From Pantoea rwandensis (GTDB taxonomy: Bacteria > Pseudomonadota > Gammaproteobacteria > Enterobacterales > Enterobacteriaceae): a DNA stretch of 64,000 nt. Positions 1-8,907 of this stretch are shown here, in pieces. Both the position numbers and the translations under genes were made by a program. The DNA is taken from positions 62,001-126,000 of the forward strand of contig NZ_MLFR01000004.1 in assembly GCF_002095475.1 (NCBI RefSeq), read 5' to 3'. Position 1 is the first letter of the stretch. The number at the start of each line of letters is the position of its first letter. Below the pieces are notes generated by a model. It saw only the letters and a list, made by a program, of their open reading frames with translations. It made no database searches and was not told where the DNA came from.

Positions 1-2
1 CC

Positions 3-188
3 CACCGTATGCCACTGGAAGAGAGCACACCGGCGGATCCCCGTAATCGACGCATCAGTATTTTGGTACTGAGCCAGATGAAAGAGCAGGAAATACAGAT
101 GGAAAACACCCTCGCGCAGCAGCCTGACGCGTTGCTTCAGGATGTCTCAATGCAGCCCGTTCAAGGATACTCTGATGGAATTGAATGA
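3..188 (+). CDS. motB: Flagellar motor stator protein MotB, C-terminal end (partial)
   Basis: The frame is open from the window edge to a TGA at 186-188. It reads RRISILVLSQ near the start, the end of the OmpA-like peptidoglycan-binding domain by which MotB anchors the stator to the wall. Only about 61 residues are inside the window; the rest, and presumably motA, lie upstream. The last 14 bases overlap the start of cheA, the usual close coupling of the mot-che operon. The tail after the OmpA domain is glutamine-rich and unremarkable. Confidence 0.85.
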   Translation, partial: HRMPLEESTPADPRNRRISILVLSQMKEQEIQMENTLAQQPDALLQDVSMQPVQGYSDGIE

Positions 189-2108
189 TTTTTCTCAGAT
201 TTTTTTTAGTGAAGCGGAAGAACTTCTGGCTGAAATGGAGCAGCAGCTCTTGCAGTTGGATGTGGCTGCACCGGATATCGAGCAGCTCAATGCCATATTC
301 CGTGCCGCACATTCTCTTAAAGGGGGAGCGGGCACTTTTGGTTTTGATGCGTTGCAGGAAACCACGCACTTGCTGGAAAACCTGTTGGATGAAGCGCGCA
401 GCGGCGGACGTCAGCTCAACCGAGCGGTCATCCACTTATTGTTGGAAAGTAAGGATATTATGCAAAACCAGCTTGCCGCCTATCAGGCTTCGCAACGCCC
501 GATGAAGCTCGCTTTCGCTACATTTGTGATGCTCTGCGCCAAATTGCCCTGCAAGCCTCTGAACCCCAGACCCTGGTCACCCATGCGGCTGAAGCCGAGT
601 GGGATATCACCTTGAGCGAGGTGGATGAAAAGGCGCAGTCGCTGCTGCTGCAAGAGCTGCAAAACCTTGGCACGGTGCGCGACCCTCAGCAGGCGGTAGA
701 CAGCTTGCGCGTGGGACTCCTTACCCCTACCTCCGTGGATGATATTCGTGCTGTGCTGGGTTTTGTGCTGGATGACGCACAGATAACGATTCAGCCGAGG
801 GTCATGGCCGCACCGCCATCACCATCACCATCACCATCACCATCACCATCACTGCCATCGCCACCATCACCGCCATCGACACCACGTCCCGCCAGCCAGG
901 AATCCAGCAGTATTCGTGTTGCAGTCAGTAAGGTGGATCAAATCATCAATCATGTCGGTGAGTTGATCATCACTCAGGCGATGCTCTCCCAGTTGACCCA
1001 AGCACATGAAGCCGCCAGCCACGATATGTTGCTGAACTGCGTGGCGCAGATGGAGCGCAATACTCGCGAGTTGCAGGAGTCGGTGATGTCGATTCGCATG
1101 ATGCCAATGGACTACGTTTTTAGTCGCTTTCCGCGTCTGGTGCATGACCTTGGCACGCGGCTGAATAAAGACATTGAGCTGACGCTAAAAGGGGGCTCTG
1201 CTGAACTGGATAAGAGCCTGATCGAGCGCATCATCGATCCCTTAACCCATCTGGTTCGTAACAGCCTCGATCACGGCATTGAAGAGAAAGCACAGCGTGT
1301 GGCGCAGGGGAAACCGGCTCAGGGCAATTTGACGCTGTCTGCGGAGCACCACGGCGGCAATATTGTGATTGAGGTGAGAGATGACGGTGCGGGCTTAAAC
1401 CGGGAAAAGATTCTGGCGAAAGCCCATTCCCAGGGCATGAGCATCAGTGACACCCTGAGCGATGATGAAGTGTGGATGCTGATTTTCGCCGCCGGTTTCT
1501 CCACTGCAGAAAGTGTCACCGACGTGTCTGGACGCGGGGTGGGTATGGATGTGGTGCGACGTAACATTTTAGCGATGGGCGGGCATGTTGAGGTGCTGTC
1601 GCAGCAAGGGAAAGGCACCACGGTTCGCATTCTGTTGCCGCTCACGCTGGCGATCCTGGACGGTATGTTGGTGAGAGTGGCTGATGAAATTTATGTGCTG
1701 CCATTGGGGGCGGTCATGGAGTCACTCATGCCACGCGAGGAGATGCTGTATCGCTTTGTGGGGGAAGATCGTCTGCTACAGGTGCGTGGCGAATATTTAC
1801 CGCTGGTGATGCTGCGTCAATGTTTTGGGGTGAACGGACAAGCACCGAGCGACAGCGGAATTGTGGTCATTGTCCAAAGCGCGGGATGTCGCTATGCGCT
1901 TTGGGTCGACCAACTTATTGGCCAGCAGCAGGTGGTGGTGAAGAACCTTGAACAAAACTATCGCAAAGTGCCCGGTGTCTCTGGCGCCACCATTCTCGGG
2001 GATGGCAGTGTGGCGTTGATTCTTGATGTCATCGAACTGGCTAACGTCACCCATCCTCCGGCCAAAATTGACCCCACATGCATCAGTGAACAGGAGGTGA
2101 CAGCATGA
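175..2108 (+). pseudogene. cheA: Chemotaxis histidine kinase CheA, split by a one-base frameshift
   Basis: CheA autophosphorylates in response to receptors and passes phosphate to CheY and CheB. The P1 HPt domain starts MELNDFSQIFFSEAEELL and carries the phosphoacceptor His in AAHSLKGGAG. Frame 1 is coding to about base 500 (...SQRP). The match to CheA then continues without a gap in frame 3 from GAT at 501 (DEARFRYICDALRQ) to the TGA at 2106-2108. One base is missing in the CCC run at 498-500; restoring it gives 644 residues, close to the usual 650. Downstream are a proline/serine linker, the P3 dimerisation helices, the P4 kinase (N-box near HLVRNSLDHGIE, GxG boxes DDGAGLN and GRGVGMD) and the CheW-like P5 domain. 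As read, P1 is separated from the kinase core. A frame-3 TTG at 612 could start only a P1-less fragment. A sequencing indel is an equally good explanation. The stop overlaps the cheW start (ATGA). Confidence 0.9.
816..852 (+). repeat. CCATCA hexanucleotide repeat in the cheA linker
   Basis: About six tandem CCATCA units, followed by degenerate copies to about 885, encode a Pro-Ser ladder between the CheA response-regulator-binding and dimerisation domains. The unit is six bases, so copy-number change would alter linker length but not the reading frame. Confidence 0.85.
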
Positions 2109-2599
2109 CAACTACAACATTAGTCAGTGGCGAGAAGGGAGCACAGGAATATCTGATCTTTTGCCTGGGCAATGAAGAGTACGGCATCGATATTCTCAAC
2201 GTGCAGGAGATTCGTGGCTGCGACAAAGTCACGCGTGTCCCCAATGCACCGGATTTTCTCCTCGGCGTGACCAACCTGCGTGGTGTGATTGTCCCGATTG
2301 TGGATTTACGCGTGCGCTTCAACTTGCCTGTTGGCGCCCAAGAGCAGGATACGGTGGTGATCGTGCTGAATTTAAACACGCGCATTGTCGGGATGGTGGT
2401 GGATGGGGTGGCCGATGTGTTGTCGCTGAGTCGCGAGCAGATCAAGCCGACGCCGGATATCACCTCGGCGCTCTCCAGCCGTTATTTGCTGGGTTTGGGG
2501 GTGATCGACCATCGCATGATGATCTTGGTGAATATTGAAAAGTTGCTCAGCCGCGAAGAGCTGGATGAGATGGACGCGTTGACGGATGCGCTATGGTAA
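2105..2599 (+). CDS. cheW: Chemotaxis coupling protein CheW
   Basis: CheW bridges methyl-accepting receptors and CheA in the cytoplasmic signalling arrays. The 164 residues form a single CheW domain (about residues 14-155), with the conserved stretches [27 protein letters not shown] and VDGVADVL. The start overlaps the cheA stop by four bases, so translation is probably coupled. A hairpin terminator follows. In E. coli the receptor genes and cheRBYZ come next; here they do not, so the remaining chemotaxis genes must be elsewhere or absent. Confidence 0.95.
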   Translation: MTTTTLVSGEKGAQEYLIFCLGNEEYGIDILNVQEIRGCDKVTRVPNAPDFLLGVTNLRGVIVPIVDLRVRFNLPVGAQEQDTVVIVLNLNTRIVGMVVDGVADVLSLSREQIKPTPDITSALSSRYLLGLGVIDHRMMILVNIEKLLSREELDEMDALTDALW

Positions 2600-2625
2600 T
2601 TTGACGCCAGAACGCATAGGAATAT

Positions 2626-2658
2626 TGTGCGCAGCGCTTGCCTGACGCACAGTTTTTT
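2626..2658 (+). terminator. Rho-independent terminator after cheW
   Basis: Stem TGTGCG (2626-2631) pairs with CGCACA (2646-2651) across a 14-base loop and is followed by GTTTTTT. It sits 27 bases after the cheW stop and marks the end of the mot-che transcript. Confidence 0.65.
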
Positions 2659-2717
2659 CACCCGACAGAGCGGATTGCATGGCAGAATAGCCCCCTTGTT
2701 TTGCAGGAGGGTAGGTC

Positions 2718-3047
2718 ATGACTGACCAAATCGATCAGCGTATCTTCGACCTGGTGCGACGCTACGATGGGGTATATCTGTTTAAGCAGAAAACGCTGAC
2801 GCCACAGATTGATATCGATAGCGATCTCAATTTTGAGCGCGAGGAGGCACAGGCGCTGATGGCGGAGTTCTTTGCCGAGTTTGCGGTGGAGCCCGGTGGT
2901 TTTGCTATCGAGACCTACTATCCAAATGAACCGTCGCTGGTTCAGATTCTAAATCCGTTTCATAAGCGCGAAGTCCCGGTGGTGCCAGACTTCACGCTCG
3001 GTATGTTAATTGAGTCAGCGAAAGCAGGGCGTTGGCTGTACGAATAA
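2718..3047 (+). CDS. DUF1493 family protein
   Basis: A 109-residue acidic cytoplasmic protein without signal peptide or membrane segment. The length, the N-terminal IFDLVRRYDG, the central ALMAEFFAEFAVEP and the C-terminal FTLGMLIESAKAGRWLY fit the DUF1493 family of small enterobacterial proteins, whose biochemical role is not established. A strong ribosome binding site (AGGAGG) precedes the ATG. It stands alone between the cheW terminator and a convergent quinone reductase gene. The family call rests on remembered sequence pattern. Confidence 0.7.
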   Translation: MTDQIDQRIFDLVRRYDGVYLFKQKTLTPQIDIDSDLNFEREEAQALMAEFFAEFAVEPGGFAIETYYPNEPSLVQILNPFHKREVPVVPDFTLGMLIESAKAGRWLYE

Positions 3048-3056
3048 GCCAACGGC

Positions 3057-3839
3057 TTACAATGACTCTACATGCACGCTCATCCCCGTCTCACCGGCCG
3101 CCAGCGTGGTTTTTAGCGTTAAGGCTGGAATGTCATAGTCGCCGCCATTCTGCTGACGATAGGCAATGGGTGTCGTGTCAGCCAGCGTATCCAACCGAGT
3201 CGCTAACGCATCGCACCAACCGGCAAATCGCTCCTCTGCTGATTTCTGTACTCGATAAAATACCAGCGGGGGTAAGACGCTAAAGCCCGGATAGAACAGC
3301 ATGCCGTGTTGAATGGGGAACAGCAGTTGGTCTATCGGACCGTTGATCCCTCGTGGGCTGTAGTGGGACTCCCAGCCGCCCGTAGTGACCACCAACATGG
3401 CACGTTTGCCTGCCATATTGCCTTCGCCATAGCGATCTCCCCAGTGCTGTTCATTGTGTTCTCCCACACCATAAGCGAAACCGTTGGCGTAGACGCGGTC
3501 AAACCAACCTTTCATGATGGCTGGCATAGTGAACCACCACAGCGGGAATTGAAAAATGACTGTGTCGGCCCAGCGCAGCTTTTCCTGCTCTGCGGTGATA
3601 TCGGCAGGCTGTTGGTGGTGGTCAAACGCATAGCGTGAATCCAGCGTCGCATCATAGTGGGTGCCGACCAGCGGTGCCAGGGTATCTGAGGCATCAAGCT
3701 GGGCTTTCCATTGCATCGCGTAGAGATCTGATACCTGGACCTGATGACCCGCTTTTTGCAGATGATCGACGGCGAAATCTTTCAGTGAACCACTGAGCGA
3801 ACGCGGTTCGGGGTGAGCATACACAATCAGTACATTCAT
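3057..3839 (-). CDS. NAD(P)H-quinone oxidoreductase, flavodoxin-like (NQO/Flavodoxin_2 family)
   Basis: This 260-residue cytosolic flavoprotein should reduce quinones or similar electrophiles with NAD(P)H and FMN/FAD. It begins with the flavodoxin-like strand MNVLIVYAHPEPRSLSGSLKD and has the family's QFPLWWFTMPAIMKGWFDRV segment near residues 95-117, and a TTGGWE motif near 152. The length fits NQO1-like enzymes rather than short MdaB. AGGA lies 7 bases before the ATG. It is divergent from a LysR gene with a 41-bp palindrome between them, so that LysR protein is its likely regulator, as is common for quinone- or electrophile-sensing pairs. The substrate is not known. Confidence 0.85.
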   Translation of the reverse strand: MNVLIVYAHPEPRSLSGSLKDFAVDHLQKAGHQVQVSDLYAMQWKAQLDASDTLAPLVGTHYDATLDSRYAFDHHQQPADITAEQEKLRWADTVIFQFPLWWFTMPAIMKGWFDRVYANGFAYGVGEHNEQHWGDRYGEGNMAGKRAMLVVTTGGWESHYSPRGINGPIDQLLFPIQHGMLFYPGFSVLPPLVFYRVQKSAEERFAGWCDALATRLDTLADTTPIAYRQQNGGDYDIPALTLKTTLAAGETGMSVHVESL

Positions 3840-3885
3840 GGCTGAGTCCTGTGAGATGAAATCAGCTGCAGATTAAGTGGTGACT

Positions 3886-3926
3886 GGCTATAGTTGAAAT
3901 CAATTGCTTGTATTTCAGGTATAGCC
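3886..3926. promoter_or_regulatory. Long interrupted palindrome, candidate LysR operator
   Basis: The left arm (3886-3900) and the right arm (3912-3926) are inverted copies matching at 13 of 15 positions: GGCTATA..TGAAAT against ATTTCA..TATAGCC, separated by 11 bases. It lies in the 90-bp gap between the divergent quinone reductase and lysR genes and ends three bases before the chosen lysR ATG. Occupancy could control both genes. The assignment is from structure and position only. Confidence 0.6.
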
Positions 3927-3929
3927 AGA

Positions 3930-4820
3930 ATGAATATCAACTCACTGGATTTAAATCTTTTACAGACGCTGGATATTTTGCTGGAGGAGTTGAACGTCAC
4001 GCGTGCAGCGCAACGGCTTAACCTGTCGCAACCTTCGGTCAGCGCTCAGCTTGCCCGACTGCGTACTGAATTTAACGATGTGCTGCTACTCCCCGGACCT
4101 CGTGGCATGCTGCCCACGGCGCGGGCTGAAGCACTGCGCGAACCGTTGCGACTGGCGCTGGAGGCGCTAACCTTGGCGGTAGCACCCCCCGATGTTTTCA
4201 ATCCCGCTAAATCGACCCACATCTGGCGCATCGCCGCGACGGATTACATGTCCTCGGCATTGGTGCTGCCTGCACTCAAAATGATTCGTGATGCTGCACC
4301 GCAGAGTCGTATGGCGGTGTTTGCATTGCATCCACCGCAAGTAACGCAGCAGTTGGAAAAAAATGAGTTAGATGTGGTATTCCACACGGGTGACAATGCG
4401 CCGCCGACCTTGCATCAGCGCAAGCTGTTCAGTGAGCGCTACGTGCTGGTTGGGCGATATGACCATCCGCAGCTACAACAACCGCCCACGCTGGATCACT
4501 TTTGTCAGTTAGAGTTTGTCATGGTCTCACCGGATGGCGGCGGCTTCAGCGCGGCAACGGACAACGCATTGGCAAAACTGGGCCGAGAGCGACGGGTCGT
4601 ATTATCGGTGCCACATTTCCTGTTTATGTTGGAGGTGCTGGCAAACAGCGATTTAGTCGCGGTATTACCTGAGCGGCTGGTGCGCCATACGCCACATCTT
4701 CTCGTTCTCACGCCGCCGCTGGACATACCGGGCTTTGATATTTTAATGCTGTGGCACCCCCGGCTGCATCGTGATCCCGCCCAACAGTGGTTAAGGCAGC
4801 AAATAGCCGCGTCGTTGTAG
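3930..4820 (+). CDS. LysR family transcriptional regulator
   Basis: The start MNINSLDLNLLQTLD is the typical LysR beginning. The winged helix-turn-helix covers about residues 1-62 (ELNVTRAAQRLNLSQPSVSAQLARLR) and the substrate-binding domain about 90-290. An upstream in-frame TTG at 3894 would add 12 residues, but these would be encoded inside the palindromic operator. No good Shine-Dalgarno precedes 3930, so it may be weakly translated or nearly leaderless. The divergent arrangement suggests control of the quinone reductase gene. The inducer is unknown. Confidence 0.85.
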   Translation: MNINSLDLNLLQTLDILLEELNVTRAAQRLNLSQPSVSAQLARLRTEFNDVLLLPGPRGMLPTARAEALREPLRLALEALTLAVAPPDVFNPAKSTHIWRIAATDYMSSALVLPALKMIRDAAPQSRMAVFALHPPQVTQQLEKNELDVVFHTGDNAPPTLHQRKLFSERYVLVGRYDHPQLQQPPTLDHFCQLEFVMVSPDGGGFSAATDNALAKLGRERRVVLSVPHFLFMLEVLANSDLVAVLPERLVRHTPHLLVLTPPLDIPGFDILMLWHPRLHRDPAQQWLRQQIAASL

Positions 4821-4915
4821 ACCCGTATACCTTTCGCCATTAGCGCAAAAAATTCACTTCTCCCGCGCGTGAAAAGTCATCACACTAGCCACCTTTACCA
4901 TTATGGAGAGATGGC

Positions 4916-5968
4916 ATGAAAACCCGATTGCTGCTGGCATTAGCGCTGCTCGCCAGCCTGAGTGCGCCGCTGCTGGCAGACGAAGACGGCGTCTCCTTTA
5001 GCCATAAAGACTGGGAGCTCGCCTGCGATAACACGCTAACCTGCCGGGCAGCCGGTTACAGCGCTGAAGAGGGCGCAGGGGGTTCGGTATTACTCACGCG
5101 TGAAGGGGGGCCAGACGCGCCAACCCATGGCCGTGTGGTGCTGGCTGATACGGGCGATGATGACTCAAAACAGGTGGATACGCTGGCTCTGTGGATTGAT
5201 GATCATGCCCAAGGCGAGGTGGTAAAAGCCGACAATGACGAGTGGACGCTGACCGATGCACAAACTCAGGCACTGGTTAATGCGATTAAAGGCACAGGCA
5301 AAGTGGAGTTTCGCGGCGGTGAGGAACCCTTCGAACTCTCCAGTAATGGCGCGTTTGCCACACTGGTGAAAATGGATGATGCACAGGGGCGACTTAACAC
5401 ACCCGGCGCACTGGTGCGTAAAGGCAACAAACCTGAGAGTAGCGTACCAGTAGCAGTGACGATGCCCGTTATCCAGCAGGTTAAAGTAGAGAAAGCCACT
5501 CCCCGTCCATTGAGCGATGATGAGCTGGCATTGCTTAAGCCGAAGCTGATTGCTTCACTGACTGACGATGACAGCTGTGACAATCTCGACCCTACGGACG
5601 ACCAACCGGAAGAGGGGGCTGAGCCGCTGACGCTAACACCAGTGGATAGCGCACATGTCCTGATTGCCGCACTCTGCTGGCGCGGTGCGTATAACGAAGG
5701 GTATGGCTATTGGCTCATGGATAAAGCGTTGCAGGGTAAACCTGAGCTGATCACCGATTCTGGATCAGATTACAGCGAAGGGGTCATTTCTGAGGCGCAG
5801 AAAGGGCGCGGTATCGGCGACTGCTGGAGTACCGCAGCTTGGGTGTGGGATGGTAAAGATTTTGTGCAGAGTAGTGATGCCACTACCGGCATGTGCCGCG
5901 CCATTCGGGCTGGCGGCGCCTGGCAATTACCCACGCTGGTCACTGATGTGAAACCCGCACAGCAGTAA
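4916..5968 (+). CDS. DUF1176 family exported protein
   Basis: A 350-residue protein with a clear signal peptide (MKTRLLLALALLASLSAPLLA, cut before DEDG), so it acts in the periplasm. The mature N terminus SFSHKDWELACDNTLTCRAAGY is the hallmark of DUF1176. Cysteines near residues 37 and 43 and a C-terminal group (IGDCWST, TGMCRA) could form disulfides. Its function is not established. It has its own GGAGAG ribosome site and is convergent with yecA. Confidence 0.75.
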   Translation: MKTRLLLALALLASLSAPLLADEDGVSFSHKDWELACDNTLTCRAAGYSAEEGAGGSVLLTREGGPDAPTHGRVVLADTGDDDSKQVDTLALWIDDHAQGEVVKADNDEWTLTDAQTQALVNAIKGTGKVEFRGGEEPFELSSNGAFATLVKMDDAQGRLNTPGALVRKGNKPESSVPVAVTMPVIQQVKVEKATPRPLSDDELALLKPKLIASLTDDDSCDNLDPTDDQPEEGAEPLTLTPVDSAHVLIAALCWRGAYNEGYGYWLMDKALQGKPELITDSGSDYSEGVISEAQKGRGIGDCWSTAAWVWDGKDFVQSSDATTGMCRAIRAGGAWQLPTLVTDVKPAQQ

Positions 5969-5978
5969 CATCGCGGTT

Positions 5979-6028
5979 CTACCGTAGCGGCCGCCCGCTG
6001 AGAATGGCGGGCGCGTCGCTACGGGTAG
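5979..6028. terminator. GC-rich long hairpin between convergent genes
   Basis: CTACCGTAGCG (5979-5989) pairs with CGCTACGGGTAG (6017-6028, one bulge), and CGCCCGC (5992-5998) with GCGGGCG (6007-6013), with an 8-base loop. There is no T-tract. It lies between DUF1176 and yecA, so a bidirectional terminator or a REP-like stabiliser is plausible. Confidence 0.45.
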
Positions 6029-6062
6029 TGCGATTTATTGCGTCATGGTAAATCGCCGCGTT

Positions 6063-6740
6063 TTATTTCCCGCAGCACTGTTTGTACTTCTTACCACTGC
6101 CGCATGGGCAAGGATCGTTACGGCCTGTTTTATCACCGGCAAAATGGGGCAATTGCGGTTCAGGATCGGGCTGCGCCATACGCTGTTCCTGCCAGTATTC
6201 ATGCAGCTCCAGTGCGGCAGGGCGGATCGCTTCGATACTGGCTTCAAACTCATCAGGTGAAAAGGCTTCACGCTTCGCCAGTTGGTCTTCACTGCCGTGC
6301 AACTTGATGGCATCCAAGGCAGGTTGCAGCGCTTCCGGTAACAGTGACCAGTCTTGATCCAGTGCGACACCGCGCAAATAGCCATAGCACCAGTCTTCCA
6401 CCACGGTGAACTCTTGTCCTTCCATCTCCTGAAAGCCAAACAGCGGATCAAATTGCTCTGGGAATTCCGCCAGACGTTCGGCGATATCATTGAAGTGTTG
6501 GAAAATCAGCGCCATAAAGCGGTCCATTTCACGTTCATTGGCCCACTTTGGAATATGTTTCTGTCCACCCCACATCGCCACCAGCCACTCGCTCGGTTCA
6601 ATGTCGTTCGGCCCAGAAAGCAGAGCGGTTAATAAACCGTCCAGTTCGGACGTATCCACCACCGACTGTTCATTGCCGTATTTTTCCAGCATATCTTCGA
6701 GCCAGTTCAGCTCTTTTTCGGTTAATGGGCCCTGATTCAT
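6063..6740 (-). CDS. yecA: YecA/YgfB family protein with C-terminal SEC-C zinc motif
   Basis: A 225-residue cytosolic protein: a YecA/UPF0149-type helical domain (about residues 5-185) and a SEC-C zinc-binding motif at the end ([16 protein letters not shown]). The same motif at the SecA C terminus binds zinc and ribosomes, and YecA in E. coli has been linked to ribosome/SecA-related roles. AGGAGAT lies before the ATG. It is monocistronic, convergent with DUF1176 and divergent from the dioxygenase gene. Confidence 0.9.
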   Translation of the reverse strand: MNQGPLTEKELNWLEDMLEKYGNEQSVVDTSELDGLLTALLSGPNDIEPSEWLVAMWGGQKHIPKWANEREMDRFMALIFQHFNDIAERLAEFPEQFDPLFGFQEMEGQEFTVVEDWCYGYLRGVALDQDWSLLPEALQPALDAIKLHGSEDQLAKREAFSPDEFEASIEAIRPAALELHEYWQEQRMAQPDPEPQLPHFAGDKTGRNDPCPCGSGKKYKQCCGK

Positions 6741-6940
6741 ATGACATCTCCTGTGCGGGGCGTGGCGGCAAAATAAGTGGGCGCGATTATAGCGGCAAGT
6801 GGCCGCAATTTACCGCTTTTTGCATAACGATTGCAGAAGCTTTCCTAAAAATCATTCGCCATAACTTATTGCCCAACAATATTGGCTGGAATTCACGGCA
6901 GATGTCAGCGTAAAAGCAGAACTTCTTCGTAAAAGGACGC

Positions 6941-7963
6941 ATGAGTATGGCTGGAACTTTGCCGGTGTTGGATTTAGCGCTGCTGGAATTACCTGATGCT
7001 GAGCAGTCTCCGTATCTCGCTGAGTTGCGCACCACCGCGCGTGATGTTGGTTTTTTCTACCTGATAAATCATGGCATCAATTCGCAATTGTTGCAGAACG
7101 TGCAGAGTATCACTCAAGCCTTCTTTGCCTTGCCGGATGAAAAGAAGCAGCAGGTTTCAATGATCCATTCACCGCATTTCCGTGGTTATAACCGAGCGGG
7201 CGTCGAATATACGCGTGAGCAACGCGATCAGCGCGAGCAGTTTGATATTGGAGCAGAGCGTACGGCATTAGCGTTGCAGGTTGGCGATCCGGCTTGGAAG
7301 CGATTACAGGGGCCAAATCTGTGGCCGGATGCCTTACCTCAATTGCGTCCAGTGATTCATGCCTGGCAGCAAGCCATGACGGGCGTGGCGCTCCGGCTGT
7401 TACGTGCTTTCGCGCGATCGCTCTCGCTGCCATCCGATGCCTTTGATGCGCTCTATGGCACCCATCCGAATGAACATGTGAAGCTCATCCGCTATCCCGG
7501 CCAAGCCGCCAGCGCCAGTCAACAGGGGGTGGGTGCGCATAAAGACTCCGGTTTTTTGACCTTTCTACTGCAGGATGACCAGCCAGGTTTGCAAGTGGAA
7601 GTCACGCCAGATAACTGGGTTGATGCGCTGCCGAAACCCGGTGCGTTTGTGGTGAACATCGGTGAGTTGCTGGAGATTGCCACCAACGGCTACCTGCGGG
7701 CCACGGTGCATCGCGTAGTGTCACCCCCGGCGCAACAAGAGAGGGTCTCGATTGCCTTTTTCCTCGGCGCACAGCTGGACGCCGAAGTACCGCTTTACCA
7801 GCTACCTCCGCAACTGGCAGCTGAAGCTCGCGGGCCAACCAGTGATCCTACCAATCCTCTATTGCGGGAAGTGGGCTGGAACTATCTCAAAGGGCGTCTG
7901 CGCTCGCATCGCGATGTAGCTGCGCGCTACTACGCCGACACTCTGACAACCGTTAAATCATAA
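6941..7963 (+). CDS. 2-oxoglutarate/Fe(II) dioxygenase, isopenicillin N synthase family
   Basis: This 340-residue cytosolic oxygenase has a DIOX_N domain (about residues 8-120: DVGFFYLINHGI) and a Fe/2OG domain with an HxD pair in VGAHKDSGFLTFLLQD, the distal His in ATVHRVVSPP and a conserved RVSIAFF segment for 2-oxoglutarate. AGGA precedes the ATG. The MetQ-like gene starts 18 bases after its stop, so the two are probably co-transcribed, which suggests oxidation of an imported sulfur- or amino-acid-type compound (inference). No substrate can be named from sequence. Confidence 0.85.
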   Translation: MSMAGTLPVLDLALLELPDAEQSPYLAELRTTARDVGFFYLINHGINSQLLQNVQSITQAFFALPDEKKQQVSMIHSPHFRGYNRAGVEYTREQRDQREQFDIGAERTALALQVGDPAWKRLQGPNLWPDALPQLRPVIHAWQQAMTGVALRLLRAFARSLSLPSDAFDALYGTHPNEHVKLIRYPGQAASASQQGVGAHKDSGFLTFLLQDDQPGLQVEVTPDNWVDALPKPGAFVVNIGELLEIATNGYLRATVHRVVSPPAQQERVSIAFFLGAQLDAEVPLYQLPPQLAAEARGPTSDPTNPLLREVGWNYLKGRLRSHRDVAARYYADTLTTVKS

Positions 7964-7981
7964 TAAAAGTAAGGGATGCAC

Positions 7982-8764
7982 ATGACTAAAAAGGTGATAG
8001 CAACACTGGTACTGCTCTCGGCAGTGAGCACTTATGCTTCGGCGGCCGCTCTACGCGTGGCTGCTGATGCGGTGCCGCACAGCGAAATCCTCAATCACAT
8101 CAAAGAGACTGACAAGCATCTCGATTTAAAAGTGATTGAACTCAATGGAAATCTAAACGCTAACGAGCTGCTGGCACGTGGCGATGTCGATGCCAACTAC
8201 TTCCAGCACGTGCCATATCTGCGCGATCAGGAAAAAGCGCTGGGTGAAAAATTTGCTGTCGTTGCAACGGTGCATATTGAGCCGTTGGGTATTTATTCGC
8301 ATAAAGTAAAATCATTGAAAGATCTGCCTGATGGCGCGCAGGTCGCGGTGCCGAATAATGTCACCAACTTAAGCCGTGCGCTCTATCTGTTACAAGCCAA
8401 CGGATTGATAAAACTTAAGAGCAGCAGTGCCACTACGCTGGTGACCGTTGCGGATATCAGCGCCAACCCACAGCATCTGAAAATCATTGAAGTAGACGCA
8501 GCCCAACTGCCGCGTGCGCTGGATGATGCACAGTTGGCCATCATTAACGGCAACTATGCCTTGCAAGCCGGTTTAACGCCGTCTAAGGATGCCTTAGCGC
8601 TGGAGCAGGCGAAGGATAATCCTTACGCCAATGTCCTGGTTACCACGCCAAAGCTGGCACATGACCCACGCATTATTGAATTAGCCAAAGATCTGGAATC
8701 AAAGCAAACTGCTGAATTTATCAACCAGCATTACAAAGGTTCGGTTATTCCGGTGCATCAGTAA
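7982..8764 (+). CDS. MetQ/NlpA-family ABC transporter substrate-binding protein
   Basis: About 260 residues with a signal peptide (KKVIATLVLLSAVSTYASA) and the MetQ/NlpA fold: VAADAVPHSEIL at the mature start, GDVDANYFQHVPYL, VAVPNNVTNLSRALYLL and LAIINGNYALQAGL. Unlike MetQ there is no lipobox cysteine, so the protein should be soluble in the periplasm. The ATG at 7982 is preferred over 7976 because AAGGG is then six bases away. It follows the dioxygenase gene closely, but no permease or ATPase gene (metI/metN type) is next to it, so it must use a transporter encoded elsewhere. Confidence 0.85.
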   Translation: MTKKVIATLVLLSAVSTYASAAALRVAADAVPHSEILNHIKETDKHLDLKVIELNGNLNANELLARGDVDANYFQHVPYLRDQEKALGEKFAVVATVHIEPLGIYSHKVKSLKDLPDGAQVAVPNNVTNLSRALYLLQANGLIKLKSSSATTLVTVADISANPQHLKIIEVDAAQLPRALDDAQLAIINGNYALQAGLTPSKDALALEQAKDNPYANVLVTTPKLAHDPRIIELAKDLESKQTAEFINQHYKGSVIPVHQ

Positions 8765-8907
8765 TCCCTCGCCGCCACTTGTTTCTGGCAGGTGGCGATG
8801 ACTCTCTTCTGTGTTATATTTCGCCACAAACACCTATCGCACGTTTTACTAAAATAAAAAATACTTTATAAATCAATTGCTATGAAAACCTTCACCAGGA
8901 CTCTTGG

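Noticed and set aside
816..885. Poly-His coding in the alternate frame of the CCATCA repeat
   Set aside because: Not in the CheA frame; the true product is Pro-Ser, so no metal-binding His tract is proposed.
6035..6490. 151-residue open frame overlapping yecA on the same strand
   Set aside because: It is another frame of yecA, which has the SEC-C motif and a good ribosome site.
8765..8810. Possible terminator after the MetQ-like gene
   Set aside because: The arms pair only with a three-base bulge and there is no T-run.
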